A DNA stretch of 64,000 nt from Halobacillus hunanensis (GTDB lineage: Bacteria > Bacillota > Bacilli > Bacillales > Halobacillaceae), in assembly GCF_900166655.1 (NCBI RefSeq), contig NZ_FVZB01000007.1:930001-994000 (forward strand). The letters are read 5' to 3'. Shown piece after piece: positions 33,872 through 41,137 of this stretch. The notes beneath the pieces were generated by a model. That model was not told where the DNA came from. It saw nothing but the letters and a program-made list of their open reading frames with translations, and made no database searches. How positions within the stretch are numbered: the first letter of the stretch is position 1; each line of letters starts with the position of its first letter. The position numbers and the translations under genes were made by a program.

Positions 33872-35365
33872 TTATAACTTATATATTTCCTGATATTTGT
33901 TCGTTAAATAGCTAACTAAGTAGTCAGGATTTAAACCCTCGCCTGTCACATCATTAATTATTTCTAGCGGTTTTTTCATTTTTCCGAATCTATGGATGCG
34001 TTCTGTCAGCCATTGTTGAATTTGTTTGAAATCTCCTTTTTGAATCACATCATTGAAAGATATTTCCTGCTTCATTGTATGATGAAGTTGGGCTGCATAC
34101 ATATAGCCTAGGGAATAAGAAGGGAAATACCCAAAATCCCCACCAGACCAGTGAATGTCCTGCAAAATCCCTTCTGAGTCATTTTGAGGTGTAACACCGA
34201 GATAATCCCGCATTTTCTCATTCCATAAACCTGGTAAATCTTTCACTTCGATTTCACCGCCAATTAACGCTTTTTCCAGCTCATAGCGAATCATAATATG
34301 CAGAGAATAAGTAAGCTCATCGGCCTCGATTCTGATCATGGAGGGTTTTACTTCATTTACAGCTCTATAGAAGTCCTCTAGGCTGATGGAAGAAAATCGA
34401 TCGGGCGCGTGTCTTTTGAACAACTCATAGTGATTTTGCCAAAATGGCTTACTTCTCGCAACTAAATTTTCCCAAAATAGTGATTGAGATTCATGAATCC
34501 CCATAGAGGTTCCGGTGGCAAGGGGAGTAAATGCTAAGGCTGGATCAATATTTTGCTCATAAAGGGCGTGTCCTCCTTCGTGAATTGTACCGAATACAGC
34601 CGTCCGAAAGTCTTTTTCATCATATTTTGTCGTTACACGAACATCATTAGAATTTAGACCAATTGCAAAAGGATGAACAGTTTCATCTAAACGTCCAGCC
34701 TCAAAGTTATAACCCATATGTTCTAAGATTTCGTAGCTGAATGCTTCTTGTTTGTCTTTAGGAAAATGCCCCTTTAATAAAGAAGGGTCAGGTTGGTCTG
34801 TCGCCTGATTAATTTGTTCCAGCAATTCAGTTAAAGCTTTGCGAACCTTCGGAAAAACTTGATCGAGCACCTCAACCGTTACCCCTGGTTCATAATTGTG
34901 AAGCAGGGCGTCATACTTATGATGATCATAACCCCAGTAGTCTGCAAAACGACGGTTATACGAGACAAGCTTCTCTAAGTATGGCTGGAAACCTTTGAAA
35001 TCATTAGATTCTTTTGCTTCAGCCCATATAGATTCTGCTTTGGATTGTAACGTCACATATGCTTTGTACTCTTCTACAGGGACTTTCACGGTTCGTTCGT
35101 AGGTTTCTCTGGCCTCTTCGACGGCTTTGTTTACTATCGGATCTGTTGAAGCATCAGTCAGAGCATCTAAGTACTCTTTCATTTTTTCCGATGTTTGTAT
35201 TTCATGGACTTTTTGAGATAACACACCAATTACTTCTGATCGTTGATCGACTGCTCTTTTAGGTGCTTTTGTGCGCAAATCCCAAGCCATTAGTCCAATT
35301 GCTTCTTCATAAGAGGCTTGTTCTTTAAGCAGATTCTTAAACTCTTGTTCAATTGACTGGCTCAT
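33872..35365 (-). CDS. ypwA: Carboxypeptidase M32 (YpwA)
   Basis: A 497-residue zinc metallocarboxypeptidase of family M32. The zinc motif HEGGHALYEQ is near residue 262 with the third ligand expected in the following NLVARS helix, and family blocks NYEPGVTVEVLDQVFPKVR and ESQSLFWEN are present. Length and the near-terminal GYMYAAQLHH motif fit the family. GGGGGAGAGTT precedes the ATG. It probably trims peptides in the cytoplasm; no signal is seen. Confidence 0.94.
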   Translation of the reverse strand: MSQSIEQEFKNLLKEQASYEEAIGLMAWDLRTKAPKRAVDQRSEVIGVLSQKVHEIQTSEKMKEYLDALTDASTDPIVNKAVEEARETYERTVKVPVEEYKAYVTLQSKAESIWAEAKESNDFKGFQPYLEKLVSYNRRFADYWGYDHHKYDALLHNYEPGVTVEVLDQVFPKVRKALTELLEQINQATDQPDPSLLKGHFPKDKQEAFSYEILEHMGYNFEAGRLDETVHPFAIGLNSNDVRVTTKYDEKDFRTAVFGTIHEGGHALYEQNIDPALAFTPLATGTSMGIHESQSLFWENLVARSKPFWQNHYELFKRHAPDRFSSISLEDFYRAVNEVKPSMIRIEADELTYSLHIMIRYELEKALIGGEIEVKDLPGLWNEKMRDYLGVTPQNDSEGILQDIHWSGGDFGYFPSYSLGYMYAAQLHHTMKQEISFNDVIQKGDFKQIQQWLTERIHRFGKMKKPLEIINDVTGEGLNPDYLVSYLTNKYQEIYKL

Positions 35366-35460
35366 AACTCTCCCCCTATTAACTTGCCGGATTTCAAGCT
35401 GTTAAATCATTAATGACAAATTGGAGGGACATTGATTACCCTCACTTTTTAATAAAGCGA

Positions 35461-36597
35461 TTATTTCACCTTTTTTCCAAAGTACTGGTAGTAATCTGTT
35501 TTAATGAAACCATTAAAGAGCTTACGCTTCTTCGTGGCCTTCTTCCCATATATCGATTCAAAGTTTTCATGAGAAGTGAGGATGTACGTGCTCCAAGACG
35601 GATAATCTCTCATGATCACACCTAAATCACGGTACATCTCTTCGACTTCCGGTCGTTCCCCCATTCTTTCACCATAAGGAGGATTGGATATCAGATAACC
35701 ATTTTCCTGTCTCGGGCGAAAATCCTTCACTTGCATTTGCTTCCATTTTACAAGGTCACCAAGTCCTGCTTCGATGGCATTGTTCTCTGCAATTTGAATC
35801 ATGTCGTGGCTAATATCAGATCCGGTAATAGCTAACGGTTGATCATAATTAGCAAAATCCTCAGCTTCCTCGAAAGCCTGATCCCAATAATTTTGTGATA
35901 CAAACTCCCAGTTTTCTGATGCGAATTCTCGATTGAAGCCAGGCGCAATATTTTGACCGATTAGCGCCGCCTCTATCGCAATCGTTCCTGACCCACAAAA
36001 AGGATCCACAAATGGCTCGTCTGGATGCCAATTAGTGATTTGAATTAATGCCGCTGCCAACGTTTCCTTCAAAGGGGCCTCCCCTTGACCGACACGGTAG
36101 CCTCGTTTGTGTAAGCCGCTTCCTGATGTATCAAGAGTAAGCAAGGCTTCATCTTTATGTATGGCAATTTCAACGCGGTAAAAGTCACCCGTTTCCTTTA
36201 AAATAGAAGCTACCCCATATTTTTTCTTTAACCTTTCAACAATCGCTTTTTTAACGATTGATTGGCAATCGGGCACACTATAAAGTTTAGATTTAACTGA
36301 CTTACCAACAACCGGGAATTCTCCATCTTCAGAGATAAATGCCTCCCAGGGAAGGGCTTTTGTTTTTTCAAACAATTCATCAAAGCTGAAGGCTTTAAAT
36401 CTGCCAACTAGCAGCTTTACACGATCAGCTGTCCGAAGCCATAAGTTAGCACGGGGAATGGCAGATACAGGGGCAGTAAATACAACACGGCCGTTCTCTA
36501 CTTGTACATCTTCATATCCTAAAGTACGAACTTCCCGTGCAACAATTGCCTCAAGTCCCATTGCAGCTGTTGCAATCAAAGTTACATTTTGTGACAT
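35461..36597 (-). CDS. ypsC: THUMP-domain rRNA (guanine-N2) methyltransferase (YpsC, RlmL-like)
   Basis: A 378-residue methyltransferase. An N-terminal THUMP RNA-binding region (roughly residues 45-155) precedes a Rossmann methyltransferase with PFCGSGTIAIEAALIG near residue 197 and the N2-guanine catalytic motif NPPYGERMG near residue 305. Relatives modify G2445 of 23S rRNA. The ATG at 36597 with AGGAGGAACATC is chosen; the frame is open 72 codons upstream but that stretch is the 3' part of rnpB. It follows the rnpB terminator. Confidence 0.93.
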   Translation of the reverse strand: MSQNVTLIATAAMGLEAIVAREVRTLGYEDVQVENGRVVFTAPVSAIPRANLWLRTADRVKLLVGRFKAFSFDELFEKTKALPWEAFISEDGEFPVVGKSVKSKLYSVPDCQSIVKKAIVERLKKKYGVASILKETGDFYRVEIAIHKDEALLTLDTSGSGLHKRGYRVGQGEAPLKETLAAALIQITNWHPDEPFVDPFCGSGTIAIEAALIGQNIAPGFNREFASENWEFVSQNYWDQAFEEAEDFANYDQPLAITGSDISHDMIQIAENNAIEAGLGDLVKWKQMQVKDFRPRQENGYLISNPPYGERMGERPEVEEMYRDLGVIMRDYPSWSTYILTSHENFESIYGKKATKKRKLFNGFIKTDYYQYFGKKVK

Positions 36598-36613
36598 GAT
36601 GTTCCTCCTATAA

Positions 36614-36667
36614 GTAAAAATAAAAACACCCTTCCTCCTAGCATGTTGGCTTAAGAAAAAGGGTGTT
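36614..36667 (-). terminator. Intrinsic terminator after rnpB
   Basis: AACACCCTT/AAGGGTGTT stem with a long loop, followed on the minus strand by TTTTATTTTTAC. It stands between rnpB and ypsC. Confidence 0.75.
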
Positions 36668-36683
36668 ATTTCATGTTGATTCA

Positions 36684-37088
36684 TTGACCTTTGAATACTC
36701 TGTAAGCCATGTTCTGTTCCATCGTACTGCAAACGGCGGTCAACCTCGTACTCCGGTGGTAACCATCTATCTGCCGCTGATCGCGGCCTTTCATCAGGTT
36801 GAATTCCCTTCAAAAAGTGCCCCTACCTTAATTTGGGTTGCTCGCTCGTGGGGTTTACCTCGTTCCACCCAAAATATTTCTATTTTGGCTCCGTCACTGT
36901 GGCACTTTAAAGGTAGCGACACCCTATCCTATAAGGACTTAGGTGTCTTCCCTGCCGTTAACTTAGAAGTTACCCTGACTTATGGTTTCGTCAGGCACGA
37001 ACACTACAAACATCTCAGTTTGTGCGAGCATGGACTTTCCTCTGCCTCACAAAAAGTAAAGCAGCGATTACCCGAGTATTCAAATGTG
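36684..37088 (-). ncRNA. rnpB: RNase P RNA, type B
   Basis: About 405 bases matching Bacillus-type RNase P RNA on the minus strand. The closing helix P1 is TTTGAATACTC (37084-37074) with GAGTATTCAAA (36700-36690). Conserved core stretches are CGGGTAATCGCTGC and GAGGAAAGTCCATGCTCGCA near the 5' end, CGTGCCTGACG, and AGTACGAGGTTGACC plus ACAGAACATGGCTTACAGA near the 3' end. It is the catalytic RNA that matures tRNA 5' ends. Ends are estimated to within a few bases. Order gpsB-rnpB-ypsC matches B. subtilis. The promoter at 37131 implies a precursor with about 35 extra 5' bases. Confidence 0.96.
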
Positions 37089-37130
37089 CATCATTCTTAT
37101 GCGTGGCTCGTTAAACAGTCACGTTCTTAT

Positions 37131-37159
37131 AGTATAGCAAATAGAACTTGGGCTGTCAC
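37131..37159 (-). promoter_or_regulatory. Sigma-A promoter of rnpB
   Basis: GTGACA (37159-37154), a 17-base spacer and TATACT (37136-37131) on the minus strand. Confidence 0.8.
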
Positions 37160-37176
37160 CCGGTAATAATAGGAAT

Positions 37177-37494
37177 TTATTCTTCTGCATACTTCTTACC
37201 AAAAACCGCCTTTTCCAAGTTAGACACTCGCTTTAAGATATCATAATTAACTTGATGATTATTATTCGTTACCTGTCTTGATCGCTGCGGCGGTGCCGCT
37301 TCTCTTGTCGGCGATTTCTTTAAGCGGTCATTTTCCTGGATCAGTCTGTCTATCTCTTTGTTAAATGTTTCATAATCCTGAATCACTTGATCCAGGAATT
37401 CATCCACTTCTTCCTGATTGTACCCACGCATAGACGTCTTAAAGTCTTTTTCTAATATCGTTTTTCCATCCAAATTAAACTTCTCATCACTCAT
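37177..37494 (-). CDS. gpsB: Cell division regulator GpsB
   Basis: A 105-residue DivIVA-like protein that shuttles PBP1 between septum and side wall. The N-terminal domain ILEKDFKTSMRGYNQEEVDEFLDQVIQDYE is the membrane- and PBP-binding coiled-coil start, then an acidic coiled coil, a variable Pro/Gln-rich linker and the C-terminal trimerisation helix YDILKRVSNLEKAVFG. The ATG at 37494 with GAGGTGAGAGCA is chosen. Its known client PBP1 is encoded nearby at 41138. Confidence 0.96.
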   Translation of the reverse strand: MSDEKFNLDGKTILEKDFKTSMRGYNQEEVDEFLDQVIQDYETFNKEIDRLIQENDRLKKSPTREAAPPQRSRQVTNNNHQVNYDILKRVSNLEKAVFGKKYAEE

Positions 37495-37578
37495 TGCTCT
37501 CACCTCTGTTCAACACATTACTTATATTTTTTCAAAAGCTGGCTTCAATGTCAATTTAATCCGCGTTAAATTTACTAA

Positions 37579-38142
37579 TTATTGACTCCAGAATTCCGGA
37601 TTTCTCATGCGTAACTCTTCGACTGTTTCTTCTAAATCTACTGGAGTTATGTAGATTAGATCATAGGAATGATGTTCTAAATAAGTTTGGACAAGGTTCA
37701 GGAAATATTGCGGTGTCCCAGGCGTATCCTCATCATAAAGTATCATACAGCCATCTGAATGTTCGATAAGGAATTGATCCCTGGCACGGAATTGGTATGG
37801 TCCTTCATATTCCTTCTCATAAATGGGCTTATAAAAATCAGCTAGTTCTGTAATTTTATCATAAACAAGCTGAAGTTGATCAGGCCATTTGGAATGTTGG
37901 TTCTGAAAGGGGGGGATGACACCAAGCTTGATGGGATATTCCTCTTTAAGATCTACTATAACTTCCGCTGCCCAGAGCTCCACGCCCATCTGACCAGAAA
38001 GAATTATCCACTCAAGACCTTCTTCTATTAATTGAACCAACCTTTTCTTGATCGTTTCCTTTACAAAATCAACTTTAGGATCATCGTGTTTGAAAATACC
38101 CATTTCCATAGGCTTGTACCCGGTTAAAACCATTGTTCTCAT
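37579..38142 (-). CDS. ypsA: YpsA (DUF1273, SLOG superfamily)
   Basis: A 187-residue Rossmann-like protein of the YpsA/DUF1273 family, which belongs to the nucleotide-binding SLOG group. Seen are VLTGYKPMEMGIF at the N-terminus, WIILSGQMGVELWAAEV near residue 45 and GTPQYFLN near residue 150. In B. subtilis it influences cell division. It lies just upstream of gpsB, as in B. subtilis, which supports a shared division role. GGAGGGAGAGTGATGAC precedes the ATG. Confidence 0.94.
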   Translation of the reverse strand: MRTMVLTGYKPMEMGIFKHDDPKVDFVKETIKKRLVQLIEEGLEWIILSGQMGVELWAAEVIVDLKEEYPIKLGVIPPFQNQHSKWPDQLQLVYDKITELADFYKPIYEKEYEGPYQFRARDQFLIEHSDGCMILYDEDTPGTPQYFLNLVQTYLEHHSYDLIYITPVDLEETVEELRMRNPEFWSQ

Positions 38143-38205
38143 GTCATCACTCTCCCTCCCTATTGTATGATAGTTTTTCCTAATATTACACCCTTAATTT
38201 CCTGG

Positions 38206-38240
38206 ATAAAAATAAGCCACTAAACAAATTAGTGGCTTAT
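38206..38240 (-). terminator. Intrinsic terminator after cotD
   Basis: A perfect 12-base-pair stem ATAAGCCACTAA/TTAGTGGCTTAT followed on the minus strand by TTTTATCC. Confidence 0.8.
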
Positions 38241-38243
38241 ACT

Positions 38244-38609
38244 TTATTCCTCTGGCATGTTAAATGGCTGAGGGGGCATAGGAATGGATGGCATAGAATC
38301 CATTTGTCCCTGCATTTGCCCCTGAGACATTCCCATAGGTTCTTGTTCCATTTGGGCATCCATCCAGTTATAGCCCTGAGGTTCCATACCTTGAGGCATA
38401 TAATAATCCTCTACATTATAATTATTCGTTTGTGAAACGGTGTGAGGGAAGTAATGATAATTATTTAATAAATGATGATTTTGTATCGTCAAATGGGAGG
38501 GGTGGATATGGTCCATATTCTCCACAAAGTAATTATCTTGAACACAATGATGCATTGGGTAAATAACCGGACGGCAGTGTCTCACATGAGGACATTGATG
38601 ATGATACAT
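38244..38609 (-). CDS. cotD: Inner spore coat protein CotD family
   Basis: A 121-residue coat protein. The N-terminal half is rich in His, Cys, Tyr and Asn (MYHHQCPHVRHCRPVIYPMHH), the hallmark of CotD, while the C-terminal half is rich in Met, Gln and Pro. A sigma-K-type promoter lies upstream, fitting expression in the mother cell during coat assembly. AAGGGAGTGATTTACGA precedes the ATG. A terminator follows. Confidence 0.88.
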   Translation of the reverse strand: MYHHQCPHVRHCRPVIYPMHHCVQDNYFVENMDHIHPSHLTIQNHHLLNNYHYFPHTVSQTNNYNVEDYYMPQGMEPQGYNWMDAQMEQEPMGMSQGQMQGQMDSMPSIPMPPQPFNMPEE

Positions 38610-38641
38610 TCGTAAATCACTCCCTTATATCTTTTCCTAAC

Positions 38642-38668
38642 AGCCTATGTCACAAATACTGAGATTGT
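38642..38668 (-). promoter_or_regulatory. Sigma-K-type promoter of cotD
   Basis: On the minus strand an AC pair (38668-38667), 17 bases and CATAGGCTG match the sigma-K pattern AC-N16/17-CATANNNTA except for the last base. Confidence 0.6.
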
Positions 38669-38719
38669 ACTGGGCATATACCCGAATATCTACAATTATC
38701 GAACAAAAACTATACAATC

Positions 38720-38751
38720 AAAAAAAGACTGTCCATCTATAGACAGTCTTT
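38720..38751 (-). terminator. Intrinsic terminator after cdd
   Basis: A perfect 10-base-pair stem AAAGACTGTC/GACAGTCTTT followed on the minus strand by a run of seven T, four of which belong to or touch the stem. Confidence 0.85.
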
Positions 38752-38755
38752 CAAG

Positions 38756-39163
38756 TTATTTCGTTTCTTCCTGCAAATCCTTAGAAGAAAATGAGAATGG
38801 CAGCAACTCTTCCATAGAGACCGTTCTTGTATTTCCATGAAGGTTAGTTGTATGAATCTTACCATCTGGATTAAAAAACTCACTCATAACCTGACGACAG
38901 GCTCCACATGGAGGAACCGGACGCTCCGTATCTGCAACGACAGCTATCTCCTTAAACTCATGATGGCCATCAGCTATAGCTTTAAATATCGCTACCCGTT
39001 CAGCACAACAAGTTACAGGATATGCTGCATTCTCAATATTACAGCCTGTATATAAGGTACCATCCATCGTAAGCAAGGATGCTCCTACCTTAAACTTGGA
39101 ATAAGGAACATAGGCTCTTTCTCTTATTGCTTTGGCTTCTTGTATTAATTTTGCTTTGTTCAA
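38756..39163 (-). CDS. cdd: Cytidine deaminase
   Basis: A 135-residue zinc enzyme that deaminates cytidine and deoxycytidine in pyrimidine salvage. The zinc and catalytic motifs are CCAERVAIFKAI near residue 53 (Cys and catalytic Glu) and PPCGACRQVMSEF near residue 87 (two Cys). YVPYSKFKVGASLL at residue 18 is typical. Translation starts at TTG (39163), six bases after GGGAGGGAACC. In B. subtilis cdd lies with era and dgkA; here it stands alone, a local rearrangement. Confidence 0.96.
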   Translation of the reverse strand: MNKAKLIQEAKAIRERAYVPYSKFKVGASLLTMDGTLYTGCNIENAAYPVTCCAERVAIFKAIADGHHEFKEIAVVADTERPVPPCGACRQVMSEFFNPDGKIHTTNLHGNTRTVSMEELLPFSFSSKDLQEETK

Positions 39164-39244
39164 TCAGGTTCCCTCCCTCATATTGGGAAGACTATTATAA
39201 AAGATTGCACACGCTTTGTAAAGCGGTTTCACGTTGTTTTACCG

Positions 39245-39598
39245 CTATTTTTCCAAATCATTCAAGACCATATCCAGAACATAGTGGGAAGATTGATGCA
39301 GTTCTTTAAAACGCTTCCTTTCTACATCATGATAATAACTGTGTAATATCAACATTTCTATATTTTCATGGGTCGATTTCACCTGATTGGGATGCACAGA
39401 TACACTTCGACTTTTCACAAATTCCTCGGCTTCTTCTAACCATTGACTCGTCAACTCAAACATGGGAGCCGTTTCGCTTTTTACTTTATGAAAAAATTCC
39501 AAGCTTTTTGTATCTGCTGGATCCTCTGCTTTTATAAATTGCTCATGAAGATCATCAATCATCTGTTTAATCTTTATGGTCGTTTCTTGAAGTGACAT
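39245..39598 (-). CDS. yppE: YppE family protein (DUF1798)
   Basis: A 117-residue helical-bundle protein of DUF1798. It shows FFHKVKSETAPMFELTSQWLEEAEEFV near residues 35-60, VHPNQVKSTHENIEMLIL near residue 72 and KRFKELHQSSHYVLDMVLNDL at the C-terminus. Function is unknown. Its position between the cotD region and recU matches B. subtilis, where yppE lies near recU and ponA. The ribosome site is weak (AAGGTG 13 bases before ATG). Confidence 0.88.
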   Translation of the reverse strand: MSLQETTIKIKQMIDDLHEQFIKAEDPADTKSLEFFHKVKSETAPMFELTSQWLEEAEEFVKSRSVSVHPNQVKSTHENIEMLILHSYYHDVERKRFKELHQSSHYVLDMVLNDLEK

Positions 39599-39657
39599 TT
39601 ATTTTCCAACACCTTTTTCTTCAACCATACCATTTATAAGCTGCTTTAATCAAAAGC

Positions 39658-39924
39658 TTACCCTGCAGATCTACGTCTGGCAGATGCTACATACTTTTTT
39701 ACGTGTAGTTGCTGTTGTTCTTTTCTTACCTCTTTTAACTGATCACGCAGGCGTAAGACTTCCTCTTTAAAGAGATCAATCTCTTTACGGTGTGATACTG
39801 CCATTGTAAACACCGCTTCATCCGCTTTAAGAGAGATTCTTTTTTCCATCTGGGAGAACTTGTTCCTCAACAGGTCCAGCTGCTCTTCGTACAAGGCCAT
39901 GGAAACAACAGATTGTTTATCCAT
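39658..39924 (-). CDS. Unknown coiled-coil protein
   Basis: An 88-residue charged protein that looks entirely helical. Residues 12-74 have a heptad-like pattern with Leu and Val, ending in QLKEVRKEQQQLHVKK, followed by a basic tail VASARRRSAG. No family is recognised. AAAGGAGGATAATGA precedes the ATG, so translation is well supported. It is upstream of yppE on the same strand and may share its transcript. No cysteine, signal or membrane segment is visible. Confidence 0.6.
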   Translation of the reverse strand: MDKQSVVSMALYEEQLDLLRNKFSQMEKRISLKADEAVFTMAVSHRKEIDLFKEEVLRLRDQLKEVRKEQQQLHVKKYVASARRRSAG

Positions 39925-40024
39925 TCATTATCCTCCTTTAAAAGCTTGTTAAGGTTAAAATTCTCCATGCCCTGCATAACTCCTTCCCACATGACAAGAC
40001 TAGAACTAATGCTACAAAACAACT

Positions 40025-40040
40025 TACCTTACGTAAGGTA
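40025..40040. repeat. Perfect 16-base palindrome in the intergenic region
   Basis: TACCTTACGTAAGGTA is its own reverse complement. It lies between the divergent coiled-coil gene (start 39924) and the 30-residue gene (start 40167), a place suited to an operator. The wider intergenic stretch 39925-40529 also holds the repeat at 40059, the 30-residue gene, a hairpin at 40264 and the recU promoter; nothing else is clear. Confidence 0.6.
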
Positions 40041-40058
40041 TCGACAACAAGAATGTCT

Positions 40059-40097
40059 TAATCATGGACATATCCCTTAACAAATAAACCATGATTA
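40059..40097. repeat. 9-base inverted repeat
   Basis: TAATCATGG (40059-40067) and CCATGATTA (40089-40097), separated by 21 bases, lie about 70 bases upstream of the 30-residue gene. Confidence 0.5.
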
Positions 40098-40166
40098 TGA
40101 AATGTCGATTTATTGTCAAATAGTAATTCATAGGACTCACCCTATGATGAAAGGAGGTCGCATTCA

Positions 40167-40259
40167 ATGCCGAAGAAGAAGCCAAAAGAAAAAAAGAAAC
40201 CCACTCCGGCTAAAACTGATAATCCTAAGTTATCAGGGGAAGACCGCCCATCCACTTAA
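40167..40259 (+). CDS. 30-residue basic peptide
   Basis: A short frame encoding a Lys/Pro-rich peptide that begins PKKKPKEKKKPTPAK and ends in an acidic-neutral SGEDRPST. AAAGGAGG lies nine bases before the ATG and is the best ribosome site in the region, while a strong hairpin follows the stop, so a real gene is plausible. The composition recalls minor small acid-soluble spore proteins, but it matches none that I know. No clear promoter was found. Confidence 0.5.
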   Translation: MPKKKPKEKKKPTPAKTDNPKLSGEDRPST

Positions 40260-40263
40260 CCAT

Positions 40264-40303
40264 AAAGGGAGGCGCTTATGTTTACTAAATCCCGCCTCCC
40301 TTT
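40264..40303 (+). terminator. Hairpin, probable terminator after the 30-residue gene
   Basis: A perfect 11-base-pair GC-rich stem AAAGGGAGGCG/CGCCTCCCTTT with an 18-base loop; only three T follow, so efficiency is uncertain. Confidence 0.5.
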
Positions 40304-40375
40304 CCCCCATAAAACTCTTCTTCTGTTCGAATTTATGTGTTTGGTGCAGCAAAAGGTGTAAAAATAAAGGATTAT

Positions 40376-40404
40376 TTGTTGTTATTTGCGGGAAAAAGTA
40401 TAAT
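40376..40404 (+). promoter_or_regulatory. Sigma-A promoter of recU-ponA
   Basis: TTGTTG, a 17-base spacer and TATAAT; a leader of about 120 bases would precede recU. Confidence 0.65.
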
Positions 40405-40529
40405 AGAGTGAAACTTCATCGTATCCTAAAACGTTTAATAGGATATGAAGATGCATCCCCATATTTTCTGTTACACTTGGCGGCTTTTTTTTGGTATGAT
40501 ACCCTCATGGCATTAGGGAGGGAAGTACT

Positions 40530-41120
40530 TTGAATTATCCCAATGGAAGAAAAGGCGTAAGCCAGAGTTCGTTAAAACAAGGGAAAACAAAGGCCACTTT
40601 TAGTAATAGAGGTATGACATTAGAAGAGGATATTGCATTAACCAATGACTATTATCGACACGCAAATATTGCAGTTGTACACAAAAAACCGACACCTGTC
40701 CAAATTGTAAATGTAGACTATCCAAAAAGAAGTGCAGCAGTCATTAAAGAAGCATACTTCAAACAGGCTTCAACAACGGATTTTAATGGAGTTTATCGAG
40801 GTCGTTATATTGACTTCGAGGCGAAGGAAACAAAGAATAAGACCTCCTTCCCCTTAAGCAACATCCATCAGCATCAAATTGATCATATGCGTGCATGTGA
40901 CACTCACGGAGGCATATGCTTTATTATTGTCAAATTTGCCGTGTATGAAGAGGTTTATTTTCTACCCGCAGTCAAACTTTTTTTGTATTGGGATGATCAA
41001 TTTCAAGGCGGGCGAAAATCAATTCCCTATGATCAAATGAAAGTTGAAGGAGAACTCATCCCCTTTCATTATCAAGCAAGGGTTGATTATGCTGCTGCTT
41101 TAGATAAGCTCTATTTTTGA
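40530..41120 (+). CDS. recU: Holliday junction resolvase RecU
   Basis: A 196-residue nuclease that resolves Holliday junctions and works with RecA. RGMTLEEDIALTNDYY near residue 27 carries the conserved Glu, TTDFNGVYRGRYIDFEAKET near residues 82-101 the PD-(D/E)xK-type acids and Lys, and HQHQIDHM near residue 113 a conserved helix. Translation starts at TTG (40530), seven bases after GGGAGGG. ponA starts 17 bases after its stop; the recU-ponA pair is conserved in Firmicutes. Confidence 0.96.
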   Translation: MNYPNGRKGVSQSSLKQGKTKATFSNRGMTLEEDIALTNDYYRHANIAVVHKKPTPVQIVNVDYPKRSAAVIKEAYFKQASTTDFNGVYRGRYIDFEAKETKNKTSFPLSNIHQHQIDHMRACDTHGGICFIIVKFAVYEEVYFLPAVKLFLYWDDQFQGGRKSIPYDQMKVEGELIPFHYQARVDYAAALDKLYF

Positions 41121-41137
41121 ATTGGAGGAAGAGCAAC

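Noticed and set aside
36598-36813. 72-codon upstream extension of ypsC and a 167-codon plus-strand frame at 36663-37166
   Set aside because: Both fall on rnpB and its terminator and have no protein similarity.
38440-38480. Fur- or PerR-like AATGATAATTATT string within cotD
   Set aside because: It is inside the coding sequence and follows from its Asn/His/Tyr-rich codons.
40279-40359. A 26-codon frame starting inside the hairpin at 40264-40303 with a GGGAGG-like site
   Set aside because: The apparent ribosome site is part of the hairpin stem and the peptide has no recognisable character.
40102-40533. 143-codon plus-strand frame before recU
   Set aside because: It covers the 30-residue gene in another frame, a hairpin and the recU promoter, and has no ribosome site.
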